From: SHZI01 sp964391025 | GTDB taxonomy: Bacteria > Pseudomonadota > Gammaproteobacteria > Steroidobacterales > GCA-2729495 | Assembly: GCA_964391025.1 (NCBI GenBank) | Contig: CAYMKJ010000051.1 | Location: 1 to 19,415 of the forward strand | Direction of reading: 5' to 3' | Length of the DNA: 19,415 nucleotides | Shown: one piece after another, positions 8,183-16,912 of the stretch | Numbering within the stretch: position 1 is the first letter of the stretch | Layout: each line of letters opens with the position of its first letter | Notes under the pieces: model-generated | The model's database searches: none | Told to the model about the DNA's origin: nothing | Seen by the model: the letters and a program-made list of their open reading frames with translations, nothing else | Made by a program: the position numbers and the translations under genes

Positions 8183-8263
8183 GAGCGCCTTCAGGGAAAT
8201 GGGGACATGCCTCATTTCTCGATCTGAAATGAGGCATGTCCCCATTTCCCTGAAGGCACTCCT
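8181..8263. repeat. composite hairpin: 25-bp palindrome nested in a REP-type palindrome
   Basis: Arms 8181-8218 and 8226-8263 are complementary over 38 bp with one mismatch, around a 7-base loop. The outer portion (AGGAGCGCCTTCAGGG) resembles the REP at 4803-4868. The inner 25 bp is identical to the inner arm of the element at 2935-2999. It separates the convergent toxin and MAPEG genes and may act as a bidirectional transcript-end barrier, though no U-tract follows. Confidence 0.88.
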
Positions 8264-8268
8264 GCAAT

Positions 8269-8658
8269 TCAGGCGAAGCGCATCACCAGGTTCCCGACCG
8301 CCAGCCCGAGGATAATCAGCCACGTTGCAATCATCCCCGTGAACCGCCCTACACTCCGCCCCGACGTCTGCGTCAGGCCAACGGTATGCATCATTCGGCC
8401 GATCAGCAGTCCCGCGCCCGCCAGATGCACCGTCCACGCCGCGCCGCCGCCGCTCTCGAAAAAAGCCAGCAGCAGCAGCGCCAGCGGAATGTACTCCGCA
8501 AAATTGCCGTGGATGCGGATGGCGCGCTCAAGCTCGGCGTTCTGGCCGGTACCGAGGCCGACCTGAAAACGCATGCGTCGCTGGGCCACGCGGTAACTCA
8601 GGACGATGTAGAGAACTGCCAGCAGGCTGGCATAGATGGCAGTGATCTGGACGGACAT
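8269..8658 (-). CDS. MAPEG-family membrane protein
   Basis: This 129-residue integral membrane protein has about four hydrophobic segments (roughly 5-23, 57-67, 75-90 and 106-126). The sequence RAIRIHGNFAEYIPLALLLL is characteristic of the MAPEG superfamily (membrane-associated proteins in eicosanoid and glutathione metabolism), of the bacterial YecN-like type. Eukaryotic relatives conjugate glutathione to or isomerise lipophilic substrates; bacterial members are poorly characterised, so no reaction is assigned. It is the last gene of the minus-strand lipid cluster, starting 9 bp after the acyl-CoA ligase stop, with AGGAGA a few bases upstream of ATG 8658. Its place at the end of a fatty-acid operon suggests a lipid-related substrate (inference). 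Transcription would end at the hairpin 8181-8263. Confidence 0.85.
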   Translation of the reverse strand: MSVQITAIYASLLAVLYIVLSYRVAQRRMRFQVGLGTGQNAELERAIRIHGNFAEYIPLALLLLAFFESGGGAAWTVHLAGAGLLIGRMMHTVGLTQTSGRSVGRFTGMIATWLIILGLAVGNLVMRFA

Positions 8659-8667
8659 GACGCTCTC

Positions 8668-10302
8668 CTACAAAAGGTATTCCCGGTACTGTTCCCGCAG
8701 CTGGAGCTTGCTGATCTTGCCCGTCCCCGTGTGCGGGATCTCCGCCACGAAGAGGACATCGTCCGGCACCCACCAGCTGGCAACCTTCCCCGCGAGAAAG
8801 GCCAGCAGATCATCCCGGGACACCGCCTCCCCGGGCTTCAGCACCACTATCAGGAGCGGGCGTTCTGACCACTTGGGGTGGTCTACTGCAATGACGGCCG
8901 CCTCGGCGATGGCCGGGTGCCCGACAGCGTGGTTCTCCAGCTCGATAGAGCTGATCCACTCGCCGCCCGACTTGATGACGTCCTTGGTGCGGTCGGTAAT
9001 CTGCATGTAGCCGTCCGGGTCGATGGTGGCCACGTCACCGGTTTCGAACCAGCTGTCGGCCTTGTGGGCTTCGCTAGTTTCGAGACCGAAATAGCCACTG
9101 GCAATGAACGGCCCGCGGACCTGCAGAGATCCGAAGGTCCGGCCGTCCCAGGGCAGTTTCTGCCCGTCGTCACCGACGATGCGTAGCTCCACACCGAATA
9201 CGGCGCGCCCCTGCTTGAATTTTCGGGCGCGTGCCGCGTCGAGCGACAATTCTTCCTGCTGCGGTTTTGGAGAATTAAACGTACCAATGGGCGAGGTTTC
9301 CGTCATGCCCCAGGCGTGGTGGGTTTCCACGCCGTGGCGATCACGGAATTCATCAATGACGGCGGGCGGGCACGCGGCGCCACCAACCACCGTCCGTTTC
9401 AGGCTCGGCAGCCGGGTGCCGGTCTGGGCCAGGTGCTGGAGCAGCGCGAGCCACACGGTGGGCACGCCCAGCGCGACCGTCACGCGCTCGCTGTTGACCA
9501 GATCGCAGAGCGTGGCCGGATCACCGGCACCCCGACCGGGCAGCACGAGCTTGGCGCCGGACATGGGTGCAATGAAGGGGATACCCCAGGCATTCACATG
9601 AAACATGGGGACCACAGGCAGGACCGTATCGAGGGCGCATACCCCCATCACGTCAGCGGCGGCGGCAGCCATGGCGTGCAAGACGCTGGAGCGGTGGCTG
9701 TACAGCACGCCCTTGGGGTTGCCGGTGGTCCCGGAGGTGTAGCACAGTGAACTGGCGGCGCGCTCGTCCAGGTTGGGCCAGTCGAACGCGGGTCCTTCCG
9801 CAGCGAGCAGCGTTTCGTAGCACAGGGCGTCCGCAAGCATTGGTGCGGACGAGACGGCTGGCATGTGCGCAGCGCCCGTCATGAACACGACAGTCTTCAC
9901 CCGGGTCAGGTGCGGGGTGAGTTTCGCCAGCAGAGGCGCGAACTCGGTGGCGGCAAACAGGACGGTGGCACCCGCATGATTGATGATCCAGGCAATCTGC
10001 TCCGGTAGCAGGCGCGGATTGACGGTGTGCAGGACGAGACCTGAGCAGGAGACGGCGTAGAACAGCTCGAGGTGGCGAAAATCGTTCCAGGCCAGCGTCG
10101 CGACCCGCGCGCCGGCGGGCAGCTGCAACCGGGCCAGCGCATTGGCGAGCTGGCCGGCGCGGTCGAAGGCCTGCCCGTACGTGTAGCGGTGCCGCGGGTG
10201 GTCGGCCGTAATCGACACGACCTCCTGATCACCGTGACTCTGCTGGGCGTGGCGCAGAATGCCGGTGATCGTCAGCGGCACGTCCATCATCAGACCCTGC
10301 AT
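8668..10302 (-). CDS. AlkK-like fatty acyl-CoA ligase (AMP-forming)
   Basis: This 544-residue member of the ANL adenylating superfamily activates a fatty acid to its CoA thioester through an acyl-AMP. Core motifs are YTSGTTGNPKG (188-198, phosphate loop), GMTETSP (332-338), WFETGDVATIDPDGYMQITD with the ribose-binding aspartate, RTKDVIKSGGEWIS at the hinge, and the C-terminal catalytic lysine 529 in TGTGKISK. Overall length and motif spellings match AlkK-type medium/long-chain ligases. ATG 10302 is preferred to the in-frame ATG at 10341 because it has GAGGA ten bases upstream and lies five bases after the hydrolase stop; the earlier start would overlap that gene. It is in the same operon as racemase, dehydrogenase, hydratase and thiolase, so it probably feeds them. 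Exact chain length is not readable. Confidence 0.93.
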   Translation of the reverse strand: MQGLMMDVPLTITGILRHAQQSHGDQEVVSITADHPRHRYTYGQAFDRAGQLANALARLQLPAGARVATLAWNDFRHLELFYAVSCSGLVLHTVNPRLLPEQIAWIINHAGATVLFAATEFAPLLAKLTPHLTRVKTVVFMTGAAHMPAVSSAPMLADALCYETLLAAEGPAFDWPNLDERAASSLCYTSGTTGNPKGVLYSHRSSVLHAMAAAAADVMGVCALDTVLPVVPMFHVNAWGIPFIAPMSGAKLVLPGRGAGDPATLCDLVNSERVTVALGVPTVWLALLQHLAQTGTRLPSLKRTVVGGAACPPAVIDEFRDRHGVETHHAWGMTETSPIGTFNSPKPQQEELSLDAARARKFKQGRAVFGVELRIVGDDGQKLPWDGRTFGSLQVRGPFIASGYFGLETSEAHKADSWFETGDVATIDPDGYMQITDRTKDVIKSGGEWISSIELENHAVGHPAIAEAAVIAVDHPKWSERPLLIVVLKPGEAVSRDDLLAFLAGKVASWWVPDDVLFVAEIPHTGTGKISKLQLREQYREYLL

Positions 10303-10307
10303 GGCAC

Positions 10308-11153
10308 TTATCCTCGCACGAAGTCCGCCAGGCCGGGCCACTCGCCCGCCCCGATGTCGGGGTCGAAGAAGCCGAAGTGGCCGATCTTCTGGCCGGCCGG
10401 GTTGCGGGCGCCCAGGTTAACGAGCTCCCGCTGCGCGTTCGGGAACCAGTCGTGCCAGGCCCGCAAGGCCCGCTCGCTCGCCAGGTGATCCTCCTCGACC
10501 AGGTAGGTGCGCAACCGGCAGCGCACCTCGTCGTGGAACTGGGGCTGCGGCCCCACGCTGCGGCTGCGGATGTAGTCCGGATCCCTGCCCCATTCGGCCC
10601 ACTGCCGGGCGACGCCGGAAGGAATGTCCTGGCCCAACCCCAGCAGCGATGACGGGAAGGCTCTATAAACGGCGGTCAGCAACGGGATCGCGACGTACCA
10701 GAGGCCCAGGACCTTCGCGCGCTCCACACCATCCCAGTGCCGCCAGTGGCCGGACTGAGTCCCCACGCCCACGAGCGCATCCACGTCTCGGACCTCGGGT
10801 TGGATACCGAGCAACTGGCCACCGACGGAGTGGCCCAGCACCACCACGCGCGCCGGCGCGTGGCTCTCACGCAGCCAGCTGAGCACGGCCGGAAAGTCCT
10901 TGCGCCCCCAGTCTTCGAGACGGACAGGCGCCGCCTGCGCTCCTTCAACGACCGAATCCCCCATGCCCCGGTAGTCGTAGGTCACGACGCCGATGCCCTG
11001 CCCGACCAGATGTTCGGCGAGGTGGCGGTAGAAGCGGCGGCGAACGCCCATCGCGGAATTGATCAGGAGCCAGGTGCTGGCGACTGCTGGCGCATACGTG
11101 GTCACCTGCAGCTGGTGCCCGTCTTCGGCGTTGATGCGGACATCAGTATTCAT
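10308..11153 (-). CDS. alpha/beta-hydrolase, function unassigned
   Basis: This 281-residue protein has an alpha/beta-hydrolase fold. The nucleophile elbow is GHSVGG with Ser109, and the likely catalytic histidine is His259 in KIGHFGFF. An acidic residue near 222 (VEEDHLA) fits the third triad position. The oxyanion strand region INSAMGVRRRFY and TYDYRGMGDS are typical of the COG4757-type predicted hydrolases. No signal peptide is seen, so it is cytosolic. It starts in a TGATG overlap with the racemase gene and ends five bases before the ligase start, so it is embedded in the lipid operon. A role as thioesterase or esterase releasing acyl chains or CoA is plausible from this context but not shown by sequence. 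Confidence 0.85.
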   Translation of the reverse strand: MNTDVRINAEDGHQLQVTTYAPAVASTWLLINSAMGVRRRFYRHLAEHLVGQGIGVVTYDYRGMGDSVVEGAQAAPVRLEDWGRKDFPAVLSWLRESHAPARVVVLGHSVGGQLLGIQPEVRDVDALVGVGTQSGHWRHWDGVERAKVLGLWYVAIPLLTAVYRAFPSSLLGLGQDIPSGVARQWAEWGRDPDYIRSRSVGPQPQFHDEVRCRLRTYLVEEDHLASERALRAWHDWFPNAQRELVNLGARNPAGQKIGHFGFFDPDIGAGEWPGLADFVRG

Positions 11154-12304
11154 CAGGGCTGAACCACGGCACCGGAGGCCAGGAGGCTGTCGATCTCGCT
11201 GTCGGCAAAACCTGCCTGACTAAGCACAGCGCGGGAATCGGCGCCACCGGTCACCGGCGCTCTCGGGTCGTCTGGTACGGTTGCACTGAAACGCGGGGCC
11301 GGCGCGTGCTGCAGGACGCCGTTGAGGGTGAGAAACGCCTTCCGCGCGACGTTGTGGGGGTGCTGGCTGGCCTCACCGACCGTGAGCACCGGCGCGAAGC
11401 AGGCATCGGTGCCCTCGAGCAGCGCACACCACTCGTCCCGGGTCTTGCCGCGAAACACTTCCGCCAGCTCCGCCTTCAGGCGCGGCCATTCGGCGTTGGC
11501 GACGGGATAGGCGCCCAGCCCGTGGGGGCCGAAGCGTGCGGCGTCGAGGCCTGCGCGCCGGATCAGGTCCTGGTAGAACGTCGGCTCCAGCGCCGCGAGA
11601 GCAATATATTTTCCGTCGCGGGTCTCGTACGTGGCATAAAAGTGGGCGGCGCCGCTCAGGAAGTGCGTGCCCGTCTGTTCGTCAAACAGCCCGGCGGCCC
11701 GGAAGCCGTGAAACATCGCCATCAGCGCATTGACGCCATCGAGCATGGCGGCATCCACCACCTGCCCCCGGCCGGAACCGCGCGCTTCGAGCAGTGCGCA
11801 GACCAGACCGAAGGCCAGCAGCATCCCGCCGCCGCCGAAGTCGCCGAGCAGGTTGAGCGGCGGCACGGGCGGCTGGCCCTTGTTACCGAAGGCGTTCAGT
11901 GCGCCGCACAGCGCGATGTAGTTCAGGTCGTGACCGGGGGCGTTTGCCAGCGGACCGTCCTGCCCCCAGCCCGTCACGCGCCCGTAAACGAGGCGGGGAT
12001 TCCGCTGTCGGCAGGCGTCGGGCCCAATTCCCAGCCGCTCGGCCACACCCGGCCGGAAGCCCTCGATGAGCGCGTCCGCGTTCTCCACCAGCCGCAGCAG
12101 GGTCTGCACGCCGGACTCGCTCTTCAGATTGATCACAATGCTGCGACGGTTCCGGCGCAGCGGGTCCAGGGCCTGCAGCGGGTCGGTACCCGGCCGATCC
12201 ACGCGGATCACGTCGGCACCCAGGTCCCCGAGCAGCATGCCGCAGAAGGGACCGGGCCCGATGCTGGCCACTTCGAGGACACGAATCCCCGCCAGCGGAC
12301 CCAT
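11153..12304 (-). CDS. alpha-methylacyl-CoA racemase (CaiB/BaiF family III)
   Basis: This enzyme interconverts (2R)- and (2S)-2-methylacyl-CoA, so that methyl-branched chains can enter stereospecific beta-oxidation. The 383-residue product starts MGPLAGIRVLEVASIGPGPF, with GADVIRVDRPG next. It keeps the racemase catalytic residues: His125 in APGHDLNYIALCGALNAFG, Asp155 in NLLGDFGGGGM and Glu240 in ALEPTFYQDL. These line up, offset by one, with His126, Asp156 and Glu241 of mycobacterial MCR. That favours racemase over a plain CoA transferase, where the key residue is an aspartate near position 169. Start and stop overlap the neighbouring genes by one base each (TGATG), giving tight translational coupling to the dehydrogenase upstream and the hydrolase downstream. 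Confidence 0.93.
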   Translation of the reverse strand: MGPLAGIRVLEVASIGPGPFCGMLLGDLGADVIRVDRPGTDPLQALDPLRRNRRSIVINLKSESGVQTLLRLVENADALIEGFRPGVAERLGIGPDACRQRNPRLVYGRVTGWGQDGPLANAPGHDLNYIALCGALNAFGNKGQPPVPPLNLLGDFGGGGMLLAFGLVCALLEARGSGRGQVVDAAMLDGVNALMAMFHGFRAAGLFDEQTGTHFLSGAAHFYATYETRDGKYIALAALEPTFYQDLIRRAGLDAARFGPHGLGAYPVANAEWPRLKAELAEVFRGKTRDEWCALLEGTDACFAPVLTVGEASQHPHNVARKAFLTLNGVLQHAPAPRFSATVPDDPRAPVTGGADSRAVLSQAGFADSEIDSLLASGAVVQP

Positions 12305-13464
12305 CAGCTTTTCGGCGCGGGCCTTCGCGGATCAAGGCCGATCGACCGCGCGATGATCTCGCGCATCACTTCGGAGGAACCCGCGTAGATGCGCGAGACC
12401 CGTGCATCCCGGTACATCCGCGAGATACGGTACTCGTCCATGTAGCCTGCGCCACCGTGCAACTGGACGCACTCGTCGGTCACGCGGCCTTCGAGTTCGC
12501 TGCAGAAGAGCTTGGCGCGGGCAATGTCTGCCGCTGTCAGACGCCCCGCGTTGAACTCCATGACGCAGTGGTCCACAAACACCTGTGCAATATCGATTTG
12601 CGTGCGCATGTCCGCCATCTTGAAACGATTAACCTGGAAGTCGGCCACAGCCTGCCCAAAGATGCGCCGTTCCCGGATGTAATCCAGCGTGAGATCAAAG
12701 GCGACCTGGCTGGCGGCCACGTACTGGGCAGCGGAGATCAGCCGCTCTTCCACCAGGTACTCCATCAGGTAGTAGAACCCGCGAGCCGGGTCGCCAAGCA
12801 CGTTCGCTTTCGGCACCTGCACGTTCTCGAAAAACAGCTCCGCCGTGTCCTGGGAGTTCAGTCCCATCTTCTTCAGATTGCGGCCGCGGGCGAATCCGGG
12901 CATCCCCCGCTCCACCAGAAACAGCCCAAGCTGCCGCCCGGGGCCAGTCCGCGCCGCCACGACGAACAAGTCGCCGTTGATGCCGTTGGAGATGTAGGTC
13001 TTGGAACCACTCAGGAGGAAGTGGTCACCCCGGTCCTCTGCCCGGGTCTTCATACCCGCCAGATCGCTGCCGGCGCCCGGCTCGGTCATGGCGATGCCAA
13101 GAATCGTTTCCCCACTGATGCAATGGGGCAGGAAGCGCCGCTTCTGCTCCTCGGTGCCGAGCCCCTCAATGTAGGGCGCCACAAGCCGCGAATGCAGCGT
13201 GAAGTACAGCCCGCTGTCGCCATACCGCATATTCTCTTCGATGAGAATCTGCTCGTAGCGAAAATCCCGGATGCCTGTGCCGCCGTACTGCTCGTCCACC
13301 TGCATCAGTAGCAGGCCCTGCTCGCCACCCTTGCGGTAGATCTCCCGGTCCACCTGGCCCTGCGCGTGCCAGCGATCCCTAAGGGGCTCCACTTCCTTCT
13401 GAAAGAAGCGGCGCACCGAGTCGCGAAACATCTGGTGCTCGGACTCGAAGAGGCGCCGCTCCAT
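12304..13464 (-). CDS. acyl-CoA dehydrogenase, LCAD/isovaleryl-CoA class
   Basis: This 386-residue FAD enzyme has the standard three-domain ACAD architecture. Visible are MTEPGAGSDLAGMKT (126-140), LSGSKTYISNG (151-161), and the C-terminal VQLHGGAGYMDEYRISRMYRDARVSRIYAG. At the MCAD catalytic-Glu position it has Ala (IYAGSSE). The base is instead predicted to be Glu240 in LVEERLISAAQ, the location used by long-chain and isovaleryl-CoA dehydrogenases. Loss of Glu at the first site is therefore not inactivation. That class tolerates long or branched chains, which fits the adjacent racemase. It is located three bases after the FadB/FadJ-like stop and overlaps the racemase start by one base. It differs in class from the 592-residue dehydrogenase at 2997-4775. 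Confidence 0.93.
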   Translation of the reverse strand: MERRLFESEHQMFRDSVRRFFQKEVEPLRDRWHAQGQVDREIYRKGGEQGLLLMQVDEQYGGTGIRDFRYEQILIEENMRYGDSGLYFTLHSRLVAPYIEGLGTEEQKRRFLPHCISGETILGIAMTEPGAGSDLAGMKTRAEDRGDHFLLSGSKTYISNGINGDLFVVAARTGPGRQLGLFLVERGMPGFARGRNLKKMGLNSQDTAELFFENVQVPKANVLGDPARGFYYLMEYLVEERLISAAQYVAASQVAFDLTLDYIRERRIFGQAVADFQVNRFKMADMRTQIDIAQVFVDHCVMEFNAGRLTAADIARAKLFCSELEGRVTDECVQLHGGAGYMDEYRISRMYRDARVSRIYAGSSEVMREIIARSIGLDPRRPAPKS

Positions 13465-13467
13465 GGT

Positions 13468-15657
13468 TCAGGCAGCAGAGCGGCGCTGGGTTACGCTGGC
13501 GGTTGGGTAGAAGAGTTCGTTCTTCGCCGCCCGGTCCCGGAGGGATGCCGGGACCTGAAAGCGCGGGCCATAGGCCGCCGCCAGCCGGTCGCACTCAGCG
13601 ACAAAGGCCCTGAGACCAACCGTCTCGATGAAGGACAGCGTGCCGCCCGTCCAGGCGGGGTAGCCCCAACCAAGGATCGAGCCGATGTCCGCATCGGCGG
13701 ATTCCGTGACGACACCTTCGTCCAGGCACCGGACGGTTTCCACGGCCTGCGCGTAGAGCAGGCGCTTCTTGACCTCCTCAACGTCCGGCTGCTTGGCAGC
13801 CGGTGGATACACCCCGGCGATGCCAGGCCACAGGAACTTCTTGCCGTCTTTCGGGTACTCGTAGAAGCCCTTGCCGAACTTCTTGCCCTTGCGGTCCAGG
13901 TCTACGGCAAATTTCAGGGCCACCGCAATGGCGGACGGTCCGGTGTACTTGTCGCCCAGATCCAATTGGGTCTGCTGGTGAATCTTCGCCGACAGCTCCA
14001 GGCTGACTTCGTCGTGCACCGCGAGGGGCCCGACGGGCATACCCGACTGCTTGCCGGCGTTCTCGATCAGTGCCGGCAGGACGCCCTCCTGCAACAATGC
14101 CATGCCCTCATTGCAGTAGGTCATGAACACCCGGCTGGTATAGAACCCGCGACTGTCATTCACGACGATGGGCGTCTTCTTGATCTGCTGCACATAGTCG
14201 AGGGCCCGGGCCACGGTCTCGCTCGAGGTCTGGCGGCCCAGGATCACTTCCACCAGCGGCATCTTGTCCACAGGGGAGAAGAAGTGCAGCCCGATGAAGC
14301 TCGTGGGCCGCTTTGACGCCTCGGCCAGGCCCGTGATCGGCAGCGTGGAGGTGTTGGACGCAAACACTGCCGTCTCCGGGATCACGGCCTCCGTCTTCCG
14401 TGTGACATCCGCCTTGATGTCCCGGCTCTCAAAGACCGCCTCGATCACCAGCTCGCAGCCCTTGAGGTCCGCATAGTCCGTGGTGGGGTGGATGCGCGCG
14501 AGGATGGCGGCCATTTCGCTCGCCGTCGTGCGGCCCTGGTCCACGCGCTTCTGGAGCAGTGTCCGGGAGTAGTCCTTGCCCTTGTCCGCCGCTTCGCGCG
14601 TGCTGTCCAGCAGGACCACATCCAATCCCGACCGGGCCGACACGTAGGCGATGCCCGCACCCATCATGCCCGCACCCAGCATGCCGAGACGCGTGACCTT
14701 CGACTTCGCCACGCCCATGGGACGACGCGCCAGTTTATCCGCGGCGCCCTTGTTGATGAACAGCGTCCGCGTCATGTTCCGGTAGACGGGATTCAGCAGC
14801 AGGCTGACGAAGTAGCGCGCCTCGATCTTCAGGCCGGTATCGAAGGGCACGATGCTGCCCTCGTAGACGGCAGACAGGATCGCAATCGGGGCGGGATAAT
14901 TGTGCTGGGTCTTGTCGGCGATCAGCGCGGAGCCGGCCATAAAGGTCTGCTGGGCACCCGGATGCAGGGCCCCGGCGCCCCCCGGCCAGCGGAAACCCTT
15001 TTTGTCCCAGGGCTGCACGGGATCAGCGGACTCGAGCAGCCAGCGCCGCGCCACGTTGACCACTTCGGCCGTCGGCGCGAGCGCGTGCACGATGCCAAGC
15101 GCCTTCGCCTTCTCCGGCTCCACGTGGGTGCCCTGGGTCATCAACTCCAGCGCCGGCTGGAGGCCAATCAGCCTCGGCAGGCGCTGCGTGCCGCCGGCGC
15201 CTGGCAACAATCCGACCTGTACTTCCGGCAGGCCGACCAGGGCCTTGGGGTCACTCGACAGCACACGGAAGTGGCAGGCCAGACACAGTTCCAGTCCGCC
15301 GCCGAGCGCGGTGCCGTTGATGGCGGCCGCGATGGGCTTGCCACCGGTCTCGAGTTTCCGGAGGACGCCCGAGTAACGGCTGATCTCCCGCATCAGCTCG
15401 GGCCCGCTGACGCCACTGCCGTAAATATTCACGATGTCCATCAGGTCCGCGCCAGCGATGAACGCTGCCTTGCCGGACGTGATGATCGCAGCCTTGATCG
15501 CGACATCGCCCAGGATCCGGTCGACGGCGTCGGCCAGCTCTGTGGTCAACGCCGGCGTGATGACATTCATCGACCGGTCCGGCACATTGATCGTCAGTGT
15601 GGCAATGCCCTGGGCGTCGACGTCAATCCGGAGGCTCTGACCAGTGTTCTGGCTCAT
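13468..15657 (-). CDS. bifunctional enoyl-CoA hydratase / 3-hydroxyacyl-CoA dehydrogenase (FadB/FadJ type)
   Basis: This 729-residue fusion performs steps two and three of beta-oxidation. The N-terminal crotonase domain (about 1-200) has the oxyanion segment AAFIAGADLMDI and both catalytic glutamates, Glu123 (ALGGGLELCLACH) and Glu145 (LPEVQVGLLPGAGGTQRL). The NAD-binding domain starts at about 321 with GAGMMGAG (328-335). The dehydrogenase active site has SNTSTLPI, GLHFFSPVDKMPLVE with His458 and Glu470, and a C-terminal helical domain from about 510. Length and order match the large subunit of the fatty-acid oxidation complex, closer to FadJ-type spelling. The thiolase that would be its partner subunit ends two bases upstream (stop at 15660-15662). 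ATG 15657 is the first start after that stop. No symbol is given because the FadB and FadJ subtypes were not resolved. Confidence 0.95.
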   Translation of the reverse strand: MSQNTGQSLRIDVDAQGIATLTINVPDRSMNVITPALTTELADAVDRILGDVAIKAAIITSGKAAFIAGADLMDIVNIYGSGVSGPELMREISRYSGVLRKLETGGKPIAAAINGTALGGGLELCLACHFRVLSSDPKALVGLPEVQVGLLPGAGGTQRLPRLIGLQPALELMTQGTHVEPEKAKALGIVHALAPTAEVVNVARRWLLESADPVQPWDKKGFRWPGGAGALHPGAQQTFMAGSALIADKTQHNYPAPIAILSAVYEGSIVPFDTGLKIEARYFVSLLLNPVYRNMTRTLFINKGAADKLARRPMGVAKSKVTRLGMLGAGMMGAGIAYVSARSGLDVVLLDSTREAADKGKDYSRTLLQKRVDQGRTTASEMAAILARIHPTTDYADLKGCELVIEAVFESRDIKADVTRKTEAVIPETAVFASNTSTLPITGLAEASKRPTSFIGLHFFSPVDKMPLVEVILGRQTSSETVARALDYVQQIKKTPIVVNDSRGFYTSRVFMTYCNEGMALLQEGVLPALIENAGKQSGMPVGPLAVHDEVSLELSAKIHQQTQLDLGDKYTGPSAIAVALKFAVDLDRKGKKFGKGFYEYPKDGKKFLWPGIAGVYPPAAKQPDVEEVKKRLLYAQAVETVRCLDEGVVTESADADIGSILGWGYPAWTGGTLSFIETVGLRAFVAECDRLAAAYGPRFQVPASLRDRAAKNELFYPTASVTQRRSAA

Positions 15658-15659
15658 GT

Positions 15660-16868
15660 TCAGACCCTCTCGATAATCGTGGCAGTGCCCATCCCGGCAC
15701 CGACACAGAGGTTGACCAGCGCCGTGTTGAGCTGCCGGCGCTCCAGTTCGTCCAGGACGGTGCCGAGGATCATGGCGCCGGTTGCCCCGAGTGGATGCCC
15801 CATGGCAATCGCCCCGCCATTCACGTTGATCCGGTCGTGCGGGATGTCGAGGACCTGCATGAAGCGCAGCACCACGGACGCAAAGGCTTCATTGAGCTCA
15901 AAGAGATCGATGTCCTTCGCCTGCATGCCACAGCGCTTCAGGACCTTCTCGGCCGAGGGCGCTGGCCCGGTCAGCATGATGGTCGGTTCGGAGCCGATGG
16001 AGGCGAAGCCGACGATGCGGGCCCGGGGCTTGAGGCCCAGTGTCTTGCCCATCTCCCGTGTGCCGACGAGTACCGCCGCCGCGCCATCCACGATGCCGGA
16101 AGAATTACCGCCGGTGTGCACGTGGTTGATGCGTTCCACTTCCGGGTAGCGCTGTAGGGCCACAGCATCGAAGCCGAACTGCTCTCCCATCGTGGTGAAG
16201 GCCGGCTTGAGCTCGGCCAGCGTCGCGAGGGTCGTATCGGGCCGCATGTGTTCGTCATGCTCCAGCAGCGTGATCCCGAGGGCATCCCGGACGGGTAGTA
16301 CCGAGTTGCGAAAGTAGCCCGCAGCCCAGGCCTGGCTGGCGCGCTTCTGGCTTTGGGCCGCGTAGTTGTCGCAGTCCTGCCGGCTGAATCCGTACTTGGT
16401 GGCGATGAGATCCGCGCCGATGCCCTGCGGGGCAAAGTAGGTCTTGTAGGCCACATGCGGATCGCTCGCCATGGCGCCACCGTCCGAGCCCATGGGCACG
16501 CGGGACATGGACTCGACACCACCGCCGATGCACAGGTCCGACTGGCCGGACATCACCTGGGCGGCCGCTGTGTTCACCGCCTCCAGGCCCGAGGCGCAGA
16601 AGCGGTTCAACTGCTTGCCGGGCACAGTCTCGGCGTAGTCGGCGTTCAGCACAGCAACGCGCGCAATGTCGGCACCCTGCTCGCCCACCGGGGCCACGCA
16701 GCCCATGATGACGTCGTCGAGGCGACTCGTGTCTAGCTGATTCCGGTCGCGCAGTGCCCGCAGCACCTGGGTGAGCAGCTCGATCGGCGTGACCTCGTGG
16801 AGGGAGCCGGAGGACTTGCCCCGTCCGCGGGGGGTGCGGACGTGATCGAAGATGAAGGCGTCAGTCAT
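15660..16868 (-). CDS. acetyl-CoA C-acyltransferase (FadA/FadI-type thiolase)
   Basis: This 402-residue thiolase catalyses CoA-dependent cleavage of 3-ketoacyl-CoA, the last step of beta-oxidation. The catalytic residues are visible: nucleophilic Cys91 in NRFCASGLEAV, His358 in NGGAIAMGHPLG and Cys388 in NLCVGAGMG. The NEAFA motif (326-330) is present. The length is that of degradative and acetoacetyl thiolases. ATG 16868 has a strong AGGGGAA ribosome site seven bases upstream. It is the first gene of the tightly packed part of the cluster and would form the alpha2-beta2 oxidation complex with the next gene product. A 44-bp gap to the glutamine-synthetase-like gene leaves room for a separate promoter, although none is obvious. 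Confidence 0.94.
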   Translation of the reverse strand: MTDAFIFDHVRTPRGRGKSSGSLHEVTPIELLTQVLRALRDRNQLDTSRLDDVIMGCVAPVGEQGADIARVAVLNADYAETVPGKQLNRFCASGLEAVNTAAAQVMSGQSDLCIGGGVESMSRVPMGSDGGAMASDPHVAYKTYFAPQGIGADLIATKYGFSRQDCDNYAAQSQKRASQAWAAGYFRNSVLPVRDALGITLLEHDEHMRPDTTLATLAELKPAFTTMGEQFGFDAVALQRYPEVERINHVHTGGNSSGIVDGAAAVLVGTREMGKTLGLKPRARIVGFASIGSEPTIMLTGPAPSAEKVLKRCGMQAKDIDLFELNEAFASVVLRFMQVLDIPHDRINVNGGAIAMGHPLGATGAMILGTVLDELERRQLNTALVNLCVGAGMGTATIIERV

Positions 16869-16912
16869 GAGATTCCCCTGTATTTTTGGTTATCCGGGGT
16901 TAGGGTCGGTCG

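Noticed and set aside
11153..12304. Formyl-CoA or carnitine CoA-transferase
   Set aside because: The His125/Asp155/Glu240 set of alpha-methylacyl-CoA racemases is intact.
12304..13464. Catalytically dead acyl-CoA dehydrogenase
   Set aside because: Ala replaces Glu at the MCAD position, but Glu240 occupies the alternative LCAD/IVD position, so activity is expected.
14488..16149. 553-codon plus-strand open frame
   Set aside because: It is antisense to two beta-oxidation genes with full catalytic motifs.
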